A DNA stretch of 44,330 nucleotides from Anaerolineae bacterium (GCA_018648605.1 JABGQU010000007.1:1-44330); one strand, 5' to 3'; counted from the first letter of the stretch, positions 27,869 through 37,137 are shown. The notes: generated from the sequence alone by a model not told the origin. Program-made: numbers and translations.

Positions 27869-29110
27869 TTGAAAATGAAAATGAATAATAAGACTGAACG
27901 GGGGCAGGCAATTGTTATGATCGCGATTGCTATTGTTGGCTTAATCGGTTTTACTGCTCTAGCTATTGATGGTGGGAATGCCTTCTCAGATCGACGCAAT
28001 GCGCAAAACGCGGCTGACACAGCTGCTCTATCTGCCGCGTTGGCAAAAGTTAGAAATAATGACTGGAATGCGATAGGGCAAACCCTTGCCAGTAGCAATG
28101 GCTATAACAACGATAGTATCTCAAATACTGTAAATCTATACAACCCGCCTATTGATGGCACTTATGCTGGAAACAACGAATACATCCAAGTGATCATTGT
28201 CTCTCATGTAGATACATTTTTCGCATCCATTGTAGGCGTAGAGCAACTTACCAACACAGTTGAGGCTGTCGCGCGCGCAAAACCTGCAATAACAGAACCC
28301 ATGGTTTATGGAAATGCCATGGTCAGCTTGGCACCGACTGAATGCCAAGCCTATTATGTACATGGCACAGCAGCCACAGAAGTAACTGGAGGGGGAGTAT
28401 TTGTTAACTCCAACGGAGATGAATGCAACAATCCAAACGACGGTGTCTTTGAACAACAAGGTTCAGCTTCATTATTAGCAGTTGATGGTGGCATCACATC
28501 TGTTGGGGATGCGGTTGTGCAAAACCCTTCGTTACTTGACCCGTATCCTCCCACAGAAGGTGCTACAGCAATGCCTTACCCGCCCGAATTTGCGATGCCA
28601 GAACCTGATTGTGGCACAACAAACTCTACACAAAGTGGGTCAACTCTCACTCCAGGCAATGTGGCGGCATCCTGGTTGAGAAACGATGTATTTCTTGAAC
28701 CAGGAACTTATTGCATTTCTGGCGATTTGGTGCTAAACGCTTCCAACACACTCGAAGGACATGATGTCACCTTGTATTTCGTGGATGGCGGCTTACATAT
28801 TAATGGTGCAGGTGAATTCTTACTGGATGCTCCAGACAGTGGCGAATTTGCAGGTTTGTTAATTTTCCTTCCCATGGATAATGACGAAATCGTTATCCTT
28901 AATGGAAACGCAACATCTGAATTTGAGGGCAGTATCCTTGCTCCAGCATCTGAAATACAGATCAATGGAACCGGAAATACAGATGGTTACAGTAGCCAAG
29001 TGATTGGCTACACCATTGACCTTATAGGCACCGCCGATACTTATATCCATTACGAAGATTCTACAAATTATGATGCTACTGTACCACCTCGGATAGAGCT
29101 AGCACATTAA
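27869..29110 (+). CDS. TadG-like protein, paralog 1
   Basis: ERGQAIVMIAIAIVGLIGFTALAIDGGNAFSDRRNAQNAADTAALSAALA; C-terminal DUF7305-like region. Confidence 0.85.
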   Translation: MKMKMNNKTERGQAIVMIAIAIVGLIGFTALAIDGGNAFSDRRNAQNAADTAALSAALAKVRNNDWNAIGQTLASSNGYNNDSISNTVNLYNPPIDGTYAGNNEYIQVIIVSHVDTFFASIVGVEQLTNTVEAVARAKPAITEPMVYGNAMVSLAPTECQAYYVHGTAATEVTGGGVFVNSNGDECNNPNDGVFEQQGSASLLAVDGGITSVGDAVVQNPSLLDPYPPTEGATAMPYPPEFAMPEPDCGTTNSTQSGSTLTPGNVAASWLRNDVFLEPGTYCISGDLVLNASNTLEGHDVTLYFVDGGLHINGAGEFLLDAPDSGEFAGLLIFLPMDNDEIVILNGNATSEFEGSILAPASEIQINGTGNTDGYSSQVIGYTIDLIGTADTYIHYEDSTNYDATVPPRIELAH

Positions 29111-29140
29111 CAGCTTAAACTTTCTTTTCTAATTTACTTC

Positions 29141-29176
29141 AACAGCCTGCTGTGATTGCCAGCAGGCTGTTTTTTT
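29141..29176 (+). terminator. intrinsic terminator
   Basis: AACAGCCTGCTG-tgattgc-CAGCAGGCTGTTTTTTT. Confidence 0.9.
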
Positions 29177-29355
29177 AGCTCTTTCAATAACTAGCATTAC
29201 TGTCTTCTTGCACAATAAAGGTAATCTTTACTGGGTATTTTCAAAATTATCAACCACAATAAGTTACAAATAGAGTATATTTATAAAATATAGGTCTTTT
29301 TCCTAACTCAGAGACAAGGATTACCCTGTTTTTATATAAATAGGAGGATTAGAAA

Positions 29356-30621
29356 ATGCTTGGTAAGAAAAAAATGGAGCGAGGGCAAGCGATAGTATTA
29401 CTTACCCTTGCTATTGTTAGCTTGGTTGGCTTCACAGCCCTTGCCATTGATGGCGGGAATGCCTATTCAAATAACCGCCAAGCCCAAAACGCAGCAGATA
29501 CTGCAGCCCTTTCTGCTGCGTTAGCTAAAATAAGAAATAATGACTGGAATGCCACTGCGCTAAACATCACAGCCAGCAATGGCTTTGACGACAACGACTC
29601 ATCCGTTACAGTTACAGTTCATAACCCTCCTCAAAGCGGGGCTTATGCCAATTGCTCGAGTACCGCCTATGATTGTAATGAATATATTCAAGTTATCATC
29701 GAATCAGAGGTAGAAACTTTTTTTGCCCCCGTCGTTGGTATTGACACAACCAACAATAGAGTGGAAGCTGTAGCTCGCGCTAAACCAGCTACAACCCAGG
29801 TTCTCTTTAACGGGAACGCGGTTGTGGGTCTCAACCCCAGAGCATCACGTCACGGAAGTAACCCCTGTGGATTTGATACAGGCAATAGCAACGCAGACAA
29901 ATGGATTCTTGAAGGCGGTGGTATTTTCTCAAACGGTTGTGCATACTCTAAAAACAATGACTCGGTGACCCTTCCTCACGACAAATGTGTCACAACAGTC
30001 ACCAGCGCTGACGGCTTCACTTGTTCGCAACCCAACCAATCGGCTCTAGCTTATAGTACAGAAGATATTGCCGCAATGATGCCCCCAACCCCTGCCTGTG
30101 ACGATACCGCTGAAGGTGGCTACAATATCGAAACCCTAACCAGTGGTCATCACGCAGGCGAGGATTTCAACTTCATCAATGGCATCTATTGCATAGACGA
30201 TTTTGAAATATTGTTCCAAGACAATGTTATTGTCAATAATGCCACCATCTATGTCACAGACACAGATTTTGACGTGAAATTCGCAGCAGGGCATGGTTTC
30301 GGTGGCACAGCACCTGCAAGTGGACCCTACGAGGGTTATTATCTAATCATAGAGATGAGCAATACCCCTTGCGAACGCTATCAAGATCATGGTTCTCAAA
30401 GTATTGAGTTTCGCGGTCACTCAAGTATAGGAATAGTAGGTACCATTCTTGCTCCTACAGCGTGTATTGATTTTCGAGGAAATTCAAATGGGGAAGTCAC
30501 CCACAGTCAGGTTATCGGCTACAATGTCACATCCAATGGTAATGCCGACGTTTTTGTTTCCTATAACCCAGAAGAAAACGCGACAGCCTTCATCTCTCCA
30601 CAAATCGAACTAGCAGAATAA
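29356..30621 (+). CDS. TadG-like protein, paralog 2
   Basis: ERGQAIVLLTLAIVSLVGFTALAIDGGNAYSNNRQAQNAADTAALSAALA. Confidence 0.85.
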   Translation: MLGKKKMERGQAIVLLTLAIVSLVGFTALAIDGGNAYSNNRQAQNAADTAALSAALAKIRNNDWNATALNITASNGFDDNDSSVTVTVHNPPQSGAYANCSSTAYDCNEYIQVIIESEVETFFAPVVGIDTTNNRVEAVARAKPATTQVLFNGNAVVGLNPRASRHGSNPCGFDTGNSNADKWILEGGGIFSNGCAYSKNNDSVTLPHDKCVTTVTSADGFTCSQPNQSALAYSTEDIAAMMPPTPACDDTAEGGYNIETLTSGHHAGEDFNFINGIYCIDDFEILFQDNVIVNNATIYVTDTDFDVKFAAGHGFGGTAPASGPYEGYYLIIEMSNTPCERYQDHGSQSIEFRGHSSIGIVGTILAPTACIDFRGNSNGEVTHSQVIGYNVTSNGNADVFVSYNPEENATAFISPQIELAE

Positions 30622-30657
30622 CATCTCGCCCTCGACCTGAATTTGCTTCCCCTATCT

Positions 30658-30700
30658 CGGCAGCTTGCTCCTTTCAGCAGGCTGCCGTTTTCTTTTTATT
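30658..30700 (+). terminator. intrinsic terminator
   Basis: CGGCAGCTTGCT...AGCAGGCTGCCG followed by TTTTCTTTTTATT. Confidence 0.85.
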
Positions 30701-30982
30701 ACACCAATCAAGATATATTACGCCCTCTACAAATAGAATCAGCTGAATAAAATACGATCAACCTATCTATTTTTTTGCCACCATCCCTTTTTCCCGAGCA
30801 AAATCCCTCAAATATCTACATCTAAAAATCATACGTTATTTCTTCACATTTCAGCTGGCAGTACTTAAGTTGGAGTGAAACACACCAAAAGGAAAAACAC
30901 TTCCTGCGCCAGGAAAACAATTAGCGCTACTTTTCTATTTAGGCACCCACACTAAAACAGGGACACCCTTACAGTTTTGTAA

Positions 30983-31011
30983 TTGTTGTACAGAGATAAA
31001 TCAGATATACT
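30983..31011 (+). promoter_or_regulatory. putative promoter for TadG paralog 3
   Basis: TTGTTG (30983-30988), 17 bp, TATACT (31006-31011). Confidence 0.55.
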
Positions 31012-31048
31012 ATATGTAGTTTTATAAGTTTTATGCTTTGGAGGCATC

Positions 31049-32317
31049 ATGTTCTTGAAAAAAAACCGAGCTGAACGAGGGCAAGCGATTGTCCTAATTG
31101 CCCTAGCCATCGTTGGCTTAGTTGGATTCACGGCCCTTTCCATTGATGGAGGCCTTGTCTTTTCAGACCGACGCCAAGCTCAAAACGCAGTCGATACAGC
31201 CGCTATGGCTGCTGCGCTTGCTAAAATAAGAGGTAACGACTTTTCAAGTACTGCTCTAGCACTTACTGTAGCTAACGGCTACGACAATAATGGGACATCA
31301 AATATTGTCGCCATTACGACAGCGAGTACCCCAACGGGTGAATGTCCAGATACGGGAACAGATATCACTGTAACTATTACTTCCAATATAGACACCGTAT
31401 TTGCTCCGGTTGTTGGAAGAGAGCAAATGACCAATATTGTTTCAGCAACATCACGTGCGTGCGATGTACACACAGTTGGAGGCAGCCCTCTCTATAACGG
31501 CTCATCCGTCTTCGCAACAAAATCCGGGACTTGTAATGGTGCAAATGGCTCATCCATTCTTGTTAGTGGTAGCAGTCATGTACAGATATGGGGCGGGAAT
31601 ATGGGATCAGCTTCAACAGATGGTAGCTGCTTGAGATTTCAAGGCGGTGAAGCCCAATTGAAGAAAGAGGAATCCGGAACCGCTTGTGCAGATGTGATCA
31701 CAGCTGCATCTAGCGGCGGCACCTTTACGAATCTAAAAGGCGAGGACGGGTGTGGAAATGTAAATTACGGGCAAACTTTTGATGCTCCACCTGCTGACTT
31801 AGGCATTACCTGTACAGGAACTGCAACAAAAACAGGGAGCTCAATGAGCCCAGGCAATTACACAGGCACTTTCCCACCATCAGGTGTTGAAACATTATCA
31901 TCAGGCACTTATTGCATCAACGGTGATTTCCAAATGAATGGAGGAGATAAACTTACAGCAACTGGCGTAACTATTGTCATGAATACTGGGAGAATACAAT
32001 GGAATGGCAATATGGAAATGGATATTTCAGCACCAACTAGTGGTCCTTATGCAGGATTAGTTGTATACGCCCCTCCCTCAAACACCAGCCAAATGACGAT
32101 TAATGGAAACGGCAATGTTGACATGTCAGGCACATTTTTAGCTCAAAATGCCCCCTGTGATTATGTTGGCAGCGGGCAACTACAAAAACAATATATGCAA
32201 TTCGTTTGCTATACTTGGCAAATGAACGGCAATGCCCAAGCCGAAATTATGTGGGACGCCAGCAAGTTATACTCCCCCGAACTTACTGAAGCTCCTGTAA
32301 TTTCTCTCCTACACTAA
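31049..32317 (+). CDS. TadG-like protein, paralog 3
   Basis: ERGQAIVLIALAIVGLVGFTALSIDGGLVFSDRRQAQNAVDTAAMAAALA. Confidence 0.85.
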   Translation: MFLKKNRAERGQAIVLIALAIVGLVGFTALSIDGGLVFSDRRQAQNAVDTAAMAAALAKIRGNDFSSTALALTVANGYDNNGTSNIVAITTASTPTGECPDTGTDITVTITSNIDTVFAPVVGREQMTNIVSATSRACDVHTVGGSPLYNGSSVFATKSGTCNGANGSSILVSGSSHVQIWGGNMGSASTDGSCLRFQGGEAQLKKEESGTACADVITAASSGGTFTNLKGEDGCGNVNYGQTFDAPPADLGITCTGTATKTGSSMSPGNYTGTFPPSGVETLSSGTYCINGDFQMNGGDKLTATGVTIVMNTGRIQWNGNMEMDISAPTSGPYAGLVVYAPPSNTSQMTINGNGNVDMSGTFLAQNAPCDYVGSGQLQKQYMQFVCYTWQMNGNAQAEIMWDASKLYSPELTEAPVISLLH

Positions 32318-32327
32318 TTATTTTCAA

Positions 32328-32376
32328 CTGAATCAAAAAAACAGTGTATTATTGATACACTGTTTTTTTGATTCAG
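32328..32376 (+). terminator. intrinsic terminator with extended stem
   Basis: 22-bp perfect stem CTGAATCAAAAAAACAGTGTAT / ATACACTGTTTTTTTGATTCAG. Confidence 0.9.
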
Positions 32377-32415
32377 TTCTATTTTAAGTACGCCTGCTCG
32401 AAATATATTTTCGAG

Positions 32416-32421
32416 TATAAT
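32416..32421 (+). promoter_or_regulatory. TATAAT -10 element upstream of the glmS leader
   Basis: GAGTATAAT at 32413-32421, about 40 nt before the ribozyme cleavage motif; -35 box not convincing. Confidence 0.5.
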
Positions 32422-32460
32422 CCGCTCTGCTTGCGGAACATATCCACAAGCGGGAAAGAC

Positions 32461-32665
32461 AGCGCATGATCCTGAGTTCTTTCAGGATGACGAGGAAGAG
32501 GGTTCTCCATCGCAAGATGGGAATAGGCCGCATAAATGCGGTTAAAAATCGAAAGATCAGCGGAAGCCCTCCGTGGTGTGCCACCACCCGACCACCTTTC
32601 CCTCCAAAAAAACCTTGCAACAAGGCGTATGGGTAACCATATGAGCAAAATGCAAAGGAGTGGCT
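32461..32665 (+). ncRNA. glmS ribozyme (glucosamine-6-phosphate-activated) candidate
   Basis: Upstream of glmS; A|GCGC cleavage-site motif at 32461; conserved-looking blocks GACGAGG, ATCGAAAGATCAGCGGAAGCCCTCC; hairpins ATCCTGA/TCAGGAT, CCATC-GCAA-GATGG, CCGCATAAATGCGG; CCACCTTT/AAAGGAGTGG 3' helix. Confidence 0.85.
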
Positions 32666-32686
32666 CAGGAAGCGTCAAGTAAAGCG

Positions 32687-32761
32687 TTTACCACAAGGAG
32701 CACAAAGTTCCCGAAGAAAAACAAAAAAACTTTGTGCTCCTTCATGGCCTTCGTGGTTAAA
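32687..32761. repeat. CACGAAG/CTTTGTG-family palindromic word repeat in the glmS leader
   Basis: 13-bp perfect stem AGGAGCACAAAGT (32696-32708)/ACTTTGTGCTCCT (32729-32741), flanks ACCACAAGG / CCTTCGTGGTTA. Confidence 0.8.
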
Positions 32762-32798
32762 AACTTGACACCTGACATATAAACACTGGAGGACTCTC

Positions 32799-34643
32799 AT
32801 GTGTGGAATCGTAGGTTATATCGGACCCCGCGACGCAACCCCGATCATTCTTGGCGGCTTGAAACGCCTTGAATATCGCGGCTACGACTCGGCGGGCGTA
32901 GCTGTCTTGCAAAATGGCAGCATCGAAGTACGCCGTGAAGCAGGCAAGCTCTCAAACCTGACCAACTCGGTGCAAAACTCCCCTCTTAGCGGACATATCG
33001 GCATCGGGCATACGCGCTGGGCAACGCATGGCGCACCCAGCCAGCAAAACGCGCACCCCCATCTCGGGCAGACAGGCAAAGTTGTCGTCGTCCATAACGG
33101 GATTGTGGAAAACTTCCTCGAACTGCGTGATGAACTCAGCGCCGAGGGCGTGGACTTCAAATCGGAGACCGACAGCGAAACCATCGTCCATCTTGTAGAG
33201 CATTATATTGCCAGCGGACTTGATCTCGTTGAAGCGGCGCGCGCGACATTTACACATCTCAAAGGCGCAAATGTGGTCGTCGTCATGTCTGCCCACGAGC
33301 CGGACAAGATCGTAACAGCCCGCATCGGCAATGCGGGCGGCGTTGTGATTGGCTATGGCGACAACGACGAAATGTACGCCGCATCTGACATCCCCGCCAT
33401 TCTTGAGCATACCCGTCGGGTCGTCTTCCTTGAATCGGGGCAGATGGCAACGATCACACGCTCGGGTGCGGCATACGAAACTGTAGACGGAACCAAGTTA
33501 GAAATAAGTCCGCAGACGATTGCTTGGGATCCCGTAGCTGCCGAAAAAGGCGAATATCGCCATTTCATGGAAAAGGAAATCCACGAACAAGTCCGCGCAT
33601 TAACCGACACCCTTGCCGGACGTGTAGATTTCGACGAAGGGCGCATCCGCCTTCCGCAACTCAATCTTGATGAAGCCCTCGCCAAACGCATCCAAAAAAT
33701 TTATATCGTGGCTTGCGGCACGGCGGCTTATGCAGGCATGGTCGGAAAATATCTGATCGAGTCTGTTGCCCGCATCCCCGTCGAGATCGATATCGGCTCC
33801 GAGTTCCGCTACCGCGACCCAATTGTGGATGAAAACACCGTCGTGCTGGCAATTTCGCAATCGGGCGAAACGGCAGATACACTGGCGGCGATGGAAGAGG
33901 GGCGCAGCAAAGGGGCGATTTTGTGGAGCATCGTGAATGCGATTGGCTCACAGGCGATGCGCGTTTCGGATGGTTCCATCTCGATGCAAACCGGACCCGA
34001 AATTGGGGTGGCTTCGACAAAAGCTTTCACCGCACCGATCGTGGATTTATACATGCTCGCCATTTTATTGGCAGATTTGCGCGGGACAATTGATCCCGTT
34101 AAACGCCGCCAAATGGTCGCCGACCTGCGCCTTGTACCTGATCTCGTTGGACAGGTGCTGGAGCGCGAAGCAGATATTGAGAAAGTTGCCCACGCGCTAA
34201 AAGACATCAAAGGCTGCCTTTATTTGGGGCGCGGCATCAATATGCCCATCGCTTACGAAGGTGCGCTGAAGCTAAAAGAGATTTCCTACATCCACGCTGA
34301 GGGCTACCCCGCTGGCGAAATGAAACACGGACCGATCGCCCTGATAGATGAAGAGATGCCCGTCATTTGCCTTGCGCCGCAAGACCCTTGGCACGAGAAA
34401 ATGATCTCGCAAATTCAGCAGGCCAAGGCGCGCGGCGGCCCCGTTATCGCAGTCGCGACCGATGGCGATGATATCGTCGCCGACATGGCAGACCACGTCC
34501 TGTGGATCCCCGAAACCCCGTGGATGCTCAGCCCGGTGATAACGGTCATCCCCTTGCAGGTGCTGGCGTATCATATCGCTTCACTGCGCGGACTGGATGT
34601 TGATCAGCCGAGGAATTTGGCGAAGAGTGTGACGGTGGAGTAA
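32799..34643 (+). CDS. glmS: glutamine--fructose-6-phosphate aminotransferase (isomerizing)
   Basis: MCGIVGYIGPRDATPIILGGLKRLEYRGYDSAG; SIS domains; C-terminal DQPRNLAKSVTVE. Confidence 0.98.
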   Translation: MCGIVGYIGPRDATPIILGGLKRLEYRGYDSAGVAVLQNGSIEVRREAGKLSNLTNSVQNSPLSGHIGIGHTRWATHGAPSQQNAHPHLGQTGKVVVVHNGIVENFLELRDELSAEGVDFKSETDSETIVHLVEHYIASGLDLVEAARATFTHLKGANVVVVMSAHEPDKIVTARIGNAGGVVIGYGDNDEMYAASDIPAILEHTRRVVFLESGQMATITRSGAAYETVDGTKLEISPQTIAWDPVAAEKGEYRHFMEKEIHEQVRALTDTLAGRVDFDEGRIRLPQLNLDEALAKRIQKIYIVACGTAAYAGMVGKYLIESVARIPVEIDIGSEFRYRDPIVDENTVVLAISQSGETADTLAAMEEGRSKGAILWSIVNAIGSQAMRVSDGSISMQTGPEIGVASTKAFTAPIVDLYMLAILLADLRGTIDPVKRRQMVADLRLVPDLVGQVLEREADIEKVAHALKDIKGCLYLGRGINMPIAYEGALKLKEISYIHAEGYPAGEMKHGPIALIDEEMPVICLAPQDPWHEKMISQIQQAKARGGPVIAVATDGDDIVADMADHVLWIPETPWMLSPVITVIPLQVLAYHIASLRGLDVDQPRNLAKSVTVE

Positions 34644-34671
34644 CAGTATTCAGTGGGTCAGTAATCAGTCG

Positions 34672-34711
34672 AGACTTCCGAAGTTTTCAAAACTTCGGAA
34701 GTCTTTTTTTG
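34672..34711 (+). terminator. intrinsic terminator
   Basis: 16-bp perfect stem AGACTTCCGAAGTTTT-c-AAAACTTCGGAAGTCT followed by T7. Confidence 0.9.
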
Positions 34712-34727
34712 CGCTATAATCGCATCT

Positions 34728-36461
34728 ATGTTCCTCCCCACTACTCGAAAAGAAATGCAAGCCCTCGGCTGGGATGCGCTCGACATCATCATCGTCAGCG
34801 GCGACAGCTATATCGACAGCCCCTTCATGGGGACAGCCGTGATCGGCAAGGTTTTAATGGATGCAGGCTATCGTGTCGGCATCATCGCCCAACCGCGCAC
34901 CGATTCACTCGTGGATGTTGGCAGGCTCGGTGAACCCGAGCTTTTCTGGGGGGTGACGGCTGGCAGCATCGACTCGATGGTCTCGAACTACACAGCGCTT
35001 AAGAAAAAACGCCGCACCGATGACTATACGCCCGGCGGAGAAAATAACCGCCGTCCCGACCGTGCCACAATCGTCTATACGGGTCTCATTCGACGCTACG
35101 CAAAAGAAGTCAGCCCCAATAAACCAACGGCCCCCATCGTCCTCGGCGGGATCGAAGCCTCCCTGCGGCGTGTCCCCCACTACGATTACTGGACCAACAA
35201 AATTCGCCGCTCGATCCTTTTCGACACCAAAGCCGACTATCTTCTTTACGGCATGGCAGAAAAATCGACGCTGGAGTTCGCCGCCGCCATGCGTGACGGC
35301 TTGGATCCACATGAGATACGCGGCTTGAGCTATATCGCCAAAGAAGCCCGTGAAGGCTATCTCAAAATGCCCGCCTACGAAGTTGTCGCCAAAGACAAAA
35401 TTGCATTCATCGAGATGTTCCATACTTTCTACAAAAATAACGATCCCATCCCCGCAAAGGGACTGACTCAACGTCATGGCGATCGTTATCTTGTCCAAAA
35501 TCCACCAGCTCTTTACCAAACAGAAGAAGAGCTGGATGCCATCTATGCGCTCAACTACGAACGTGCGCAACACCCTTATTATGCAAAAGATGGCAAAGTG
35601 CGCGCGCTCGACACCATCGGATTCTCTATTCCATCTCATCGTGGCTGCTATGGCGAATGTAATTTCTGCGCCATAGCCGTCCACGAAGGACGCACGATCC
35701 GTTCGCGCAGTCAGGATTCCATAGTCTCGGAGGCAAAAGTCATCACGCGGCATCCCAAGTTCAAGGGTTATATCTCCGATCTGGGCGGACCAACCGCAAA
35801 TATGTACGGTTACGAATGCGGGAAAAAGTTGAAATACGGCAACTGTCCAGCTAAGCGATGTGTCAGCCCGGGAGTCTGCCCCGTGATCAAGATCGACCAC
35901 CGTCCCCATGCTGAAGTGCTGGAGAAGGTGCAAAATCTGGATGGTGTCAAAAAAGTCTTCGTCGCATCTGGACTGCGTTACGATATGATCTTGAGCGACA
36001 CCGAGCATGGTGATAATTATCTGCAACAAGTCGTTACGCATCATACATCCGGACAAATGAAGATCGCCCCCGAACATACCGAAGATCATGTTTTGCATCA
36101 TATGGGCAAACCCGGCACTGAATCGCTCGTCAAATTCAAAAATCGCTTTGAAGAACTCAATCGTAAGGCGGGTAAAAAACAATTCCTAACCTACTACATG
36201 ATCGCCGCCCACCCGGGCTGTGATGATAAAGACATGCGCAAAATGAAGGGTTTCGTCAGCAGCGAGCTGCGAATTTCGCCCGAGCAAGTGCAAATCTTCA
36301 CCCCGACACCCTCCACGTATTCAAGCGTGATGTACTGGACAGAGATGGATCCTTTCACCCTTGAACCGATGTTCATCGAAAAAGACATCGAGCGCAAGCG
36401 AAAGCAAAAAGACATTATCACGCAGAAGCCTCAACGGCAAAAATACCAAAGAAGTCGATAA
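34728..36461 (+). CDS. YgiQ family radical SAM protein
   Basis: MFLPTTRKEMQALGWDALDIIIVSGDSYIDSPFMGTAVIGKVL; radical SAM motif CYGECNFCAIAVHEGR. Confidence 0.95.
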   Translation: MFLPTTRKEMQALGWDALDIIIVSGDSYIDSPFMGTAVIGKVLMDAGYRVGIIAQPRTDSLVDVGRLGEPELFWGVTAGSIDSMVSNYTALKKKRRTDDYTPGGENNRRPDRATIVYTGLIRRYAKEVSPNKPTAPIVLGGIEASLRRVPHYDYWTNKIRRSILFDTKADYLLYGMAEKSTLEFAAAMRDGLDPHEIRGLSYIAKEAREGYLKMPAYEVVAKDKIAFIEMFHTFYKNNDPIPAKGLTQRHGDRYLVQNPPALYQTEEELDAIYALNYERAQHPYYAKDGKVRALDTIGFSIPSHRGCYGECNFCAIAVHEGRTIRSRSQDSIVSEAKVITRHPKFKGYISDLGGPTANMYGYECGKKLKYGNCPAKRCVSPGVCPVIKIDHRPHAEVLEKVQNLDGVKKVFVASGLRYDMILSDTEHGDNYLQQVVTHHTSGQMKIAPEHTEDHVLHHMGKPGTESLVKFKNRFEELNRKAGKKQFLTYYMIAAHPGCDDKDMRKMKGFVSSELRISPEQVQIFTPTPSTYSSVMYWTEMDPFTLEPMFIEKDIERKRKQKDIITQKPQRQKYQRSR

Positions 36462-36474
36462 GGAGTTTATTTAT

Positions 36475-37137
36475 ATGAAAAATATTCTCATCATCGGTTC
36501 TTCTGGTCACGCCAAAGTCGTGATCGACATCATCGAAAAAGAATCCAAATATCAAATTCTTGGGTTACTCAGCCGCGACCAAGCTGCGGGGGAGAAAGTC
36601 TTTGACTACGAGATATTGGGAAAACAAGAAGAACTAGGCACCTTACTCAAAGAGCATACGGTTAACGGGATATTTGTTGCCGTTGGCGATAACTTCATGC
36701 GCTCTAAAGTTTCTAATTTCTTGGCAGAAAATCACCCCCAGCTTGAGATCATTTCTACTATTCATCCCTCTGCTATTATCGGCAGGGATGTGAACATCGG
36801 CAAGGGGACTGTCATCATGGCAGGCGCAGTCATCAACCCATCATCGTCAATTGGGGATTTCTGCATCATTAACACAAATGCATCCCTCGACCATGATTGC
36901 ATTATGGGCGATTTCTCCAGCCTCGCCCCCGGCGTCATCACAGGCGGCGATTGCCAAATTGGAGAATACAGCGCAATCGGTATCGGCGCAACGCTTCTAC
37001 ATGGCATTCAGATCGGGAAAGAAACTGTGATCGGGGCTAACTCGCTTGTCAATAAGAATATTCCCCCTTCCAATATCGCCTACGGCATCCCGGCAAAAGT
37101 CATTCGCAAACGGGAAGCGGGCGAGAAATATCTATAG
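36475..37137 (+). CDS. NeuD/PglD-like sugar O-acyltransferase (left-handed beta-helix)
   Basis: MKNILIIGSSGHAKVVIDIIEKE; hexapeptide repeats; NTNASLDHDCIMGDFSSLAPGVITGGDCQIGE; start corrected from 36361. Confidence 0.9.
   Translation: MKNILIIGSSGHAKVVIDIIEKESKYQILGLLSRDQAAGEKVFDYEILGKQEELGTLLKEHTVNGIFVAVGDNFMRSKVSNFLAENHPQLEIISTIHPSAIIGRDVNIGKGTVIMAGAVINPSSSIGDFCIINTNASLDHDCIMGDFSSLAPGVITGGDCQIGEYSAIGIGATLLHGIQIGKETVIGANSLVNKNIPPSNIAYGIPAKVIRKREAGEKYL

Noticed and set aside
30700-30982. Long spacer before TadG paralog 3 considered as a riboswitch (e.g. c-di-GMP)
   Set aside because: No recognisable aptamer motif; only a small TTCCTGCGCCAGGAA hairpin
32379-32678. Minus-strand ORFs (99 and 79 aa) upstream of glmS
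   Set aside because: Region is better explained as the glmS ribozyme leader; peptides look random
34905-36182. 425-aa ORF on the minus strand opposite the YgiQ-family gene
   Set aside because: Antisense shadow of a clearly conserved radical SAM gene; composition (Phe/His/Cys-rich) is not protein-like and no motif recognised
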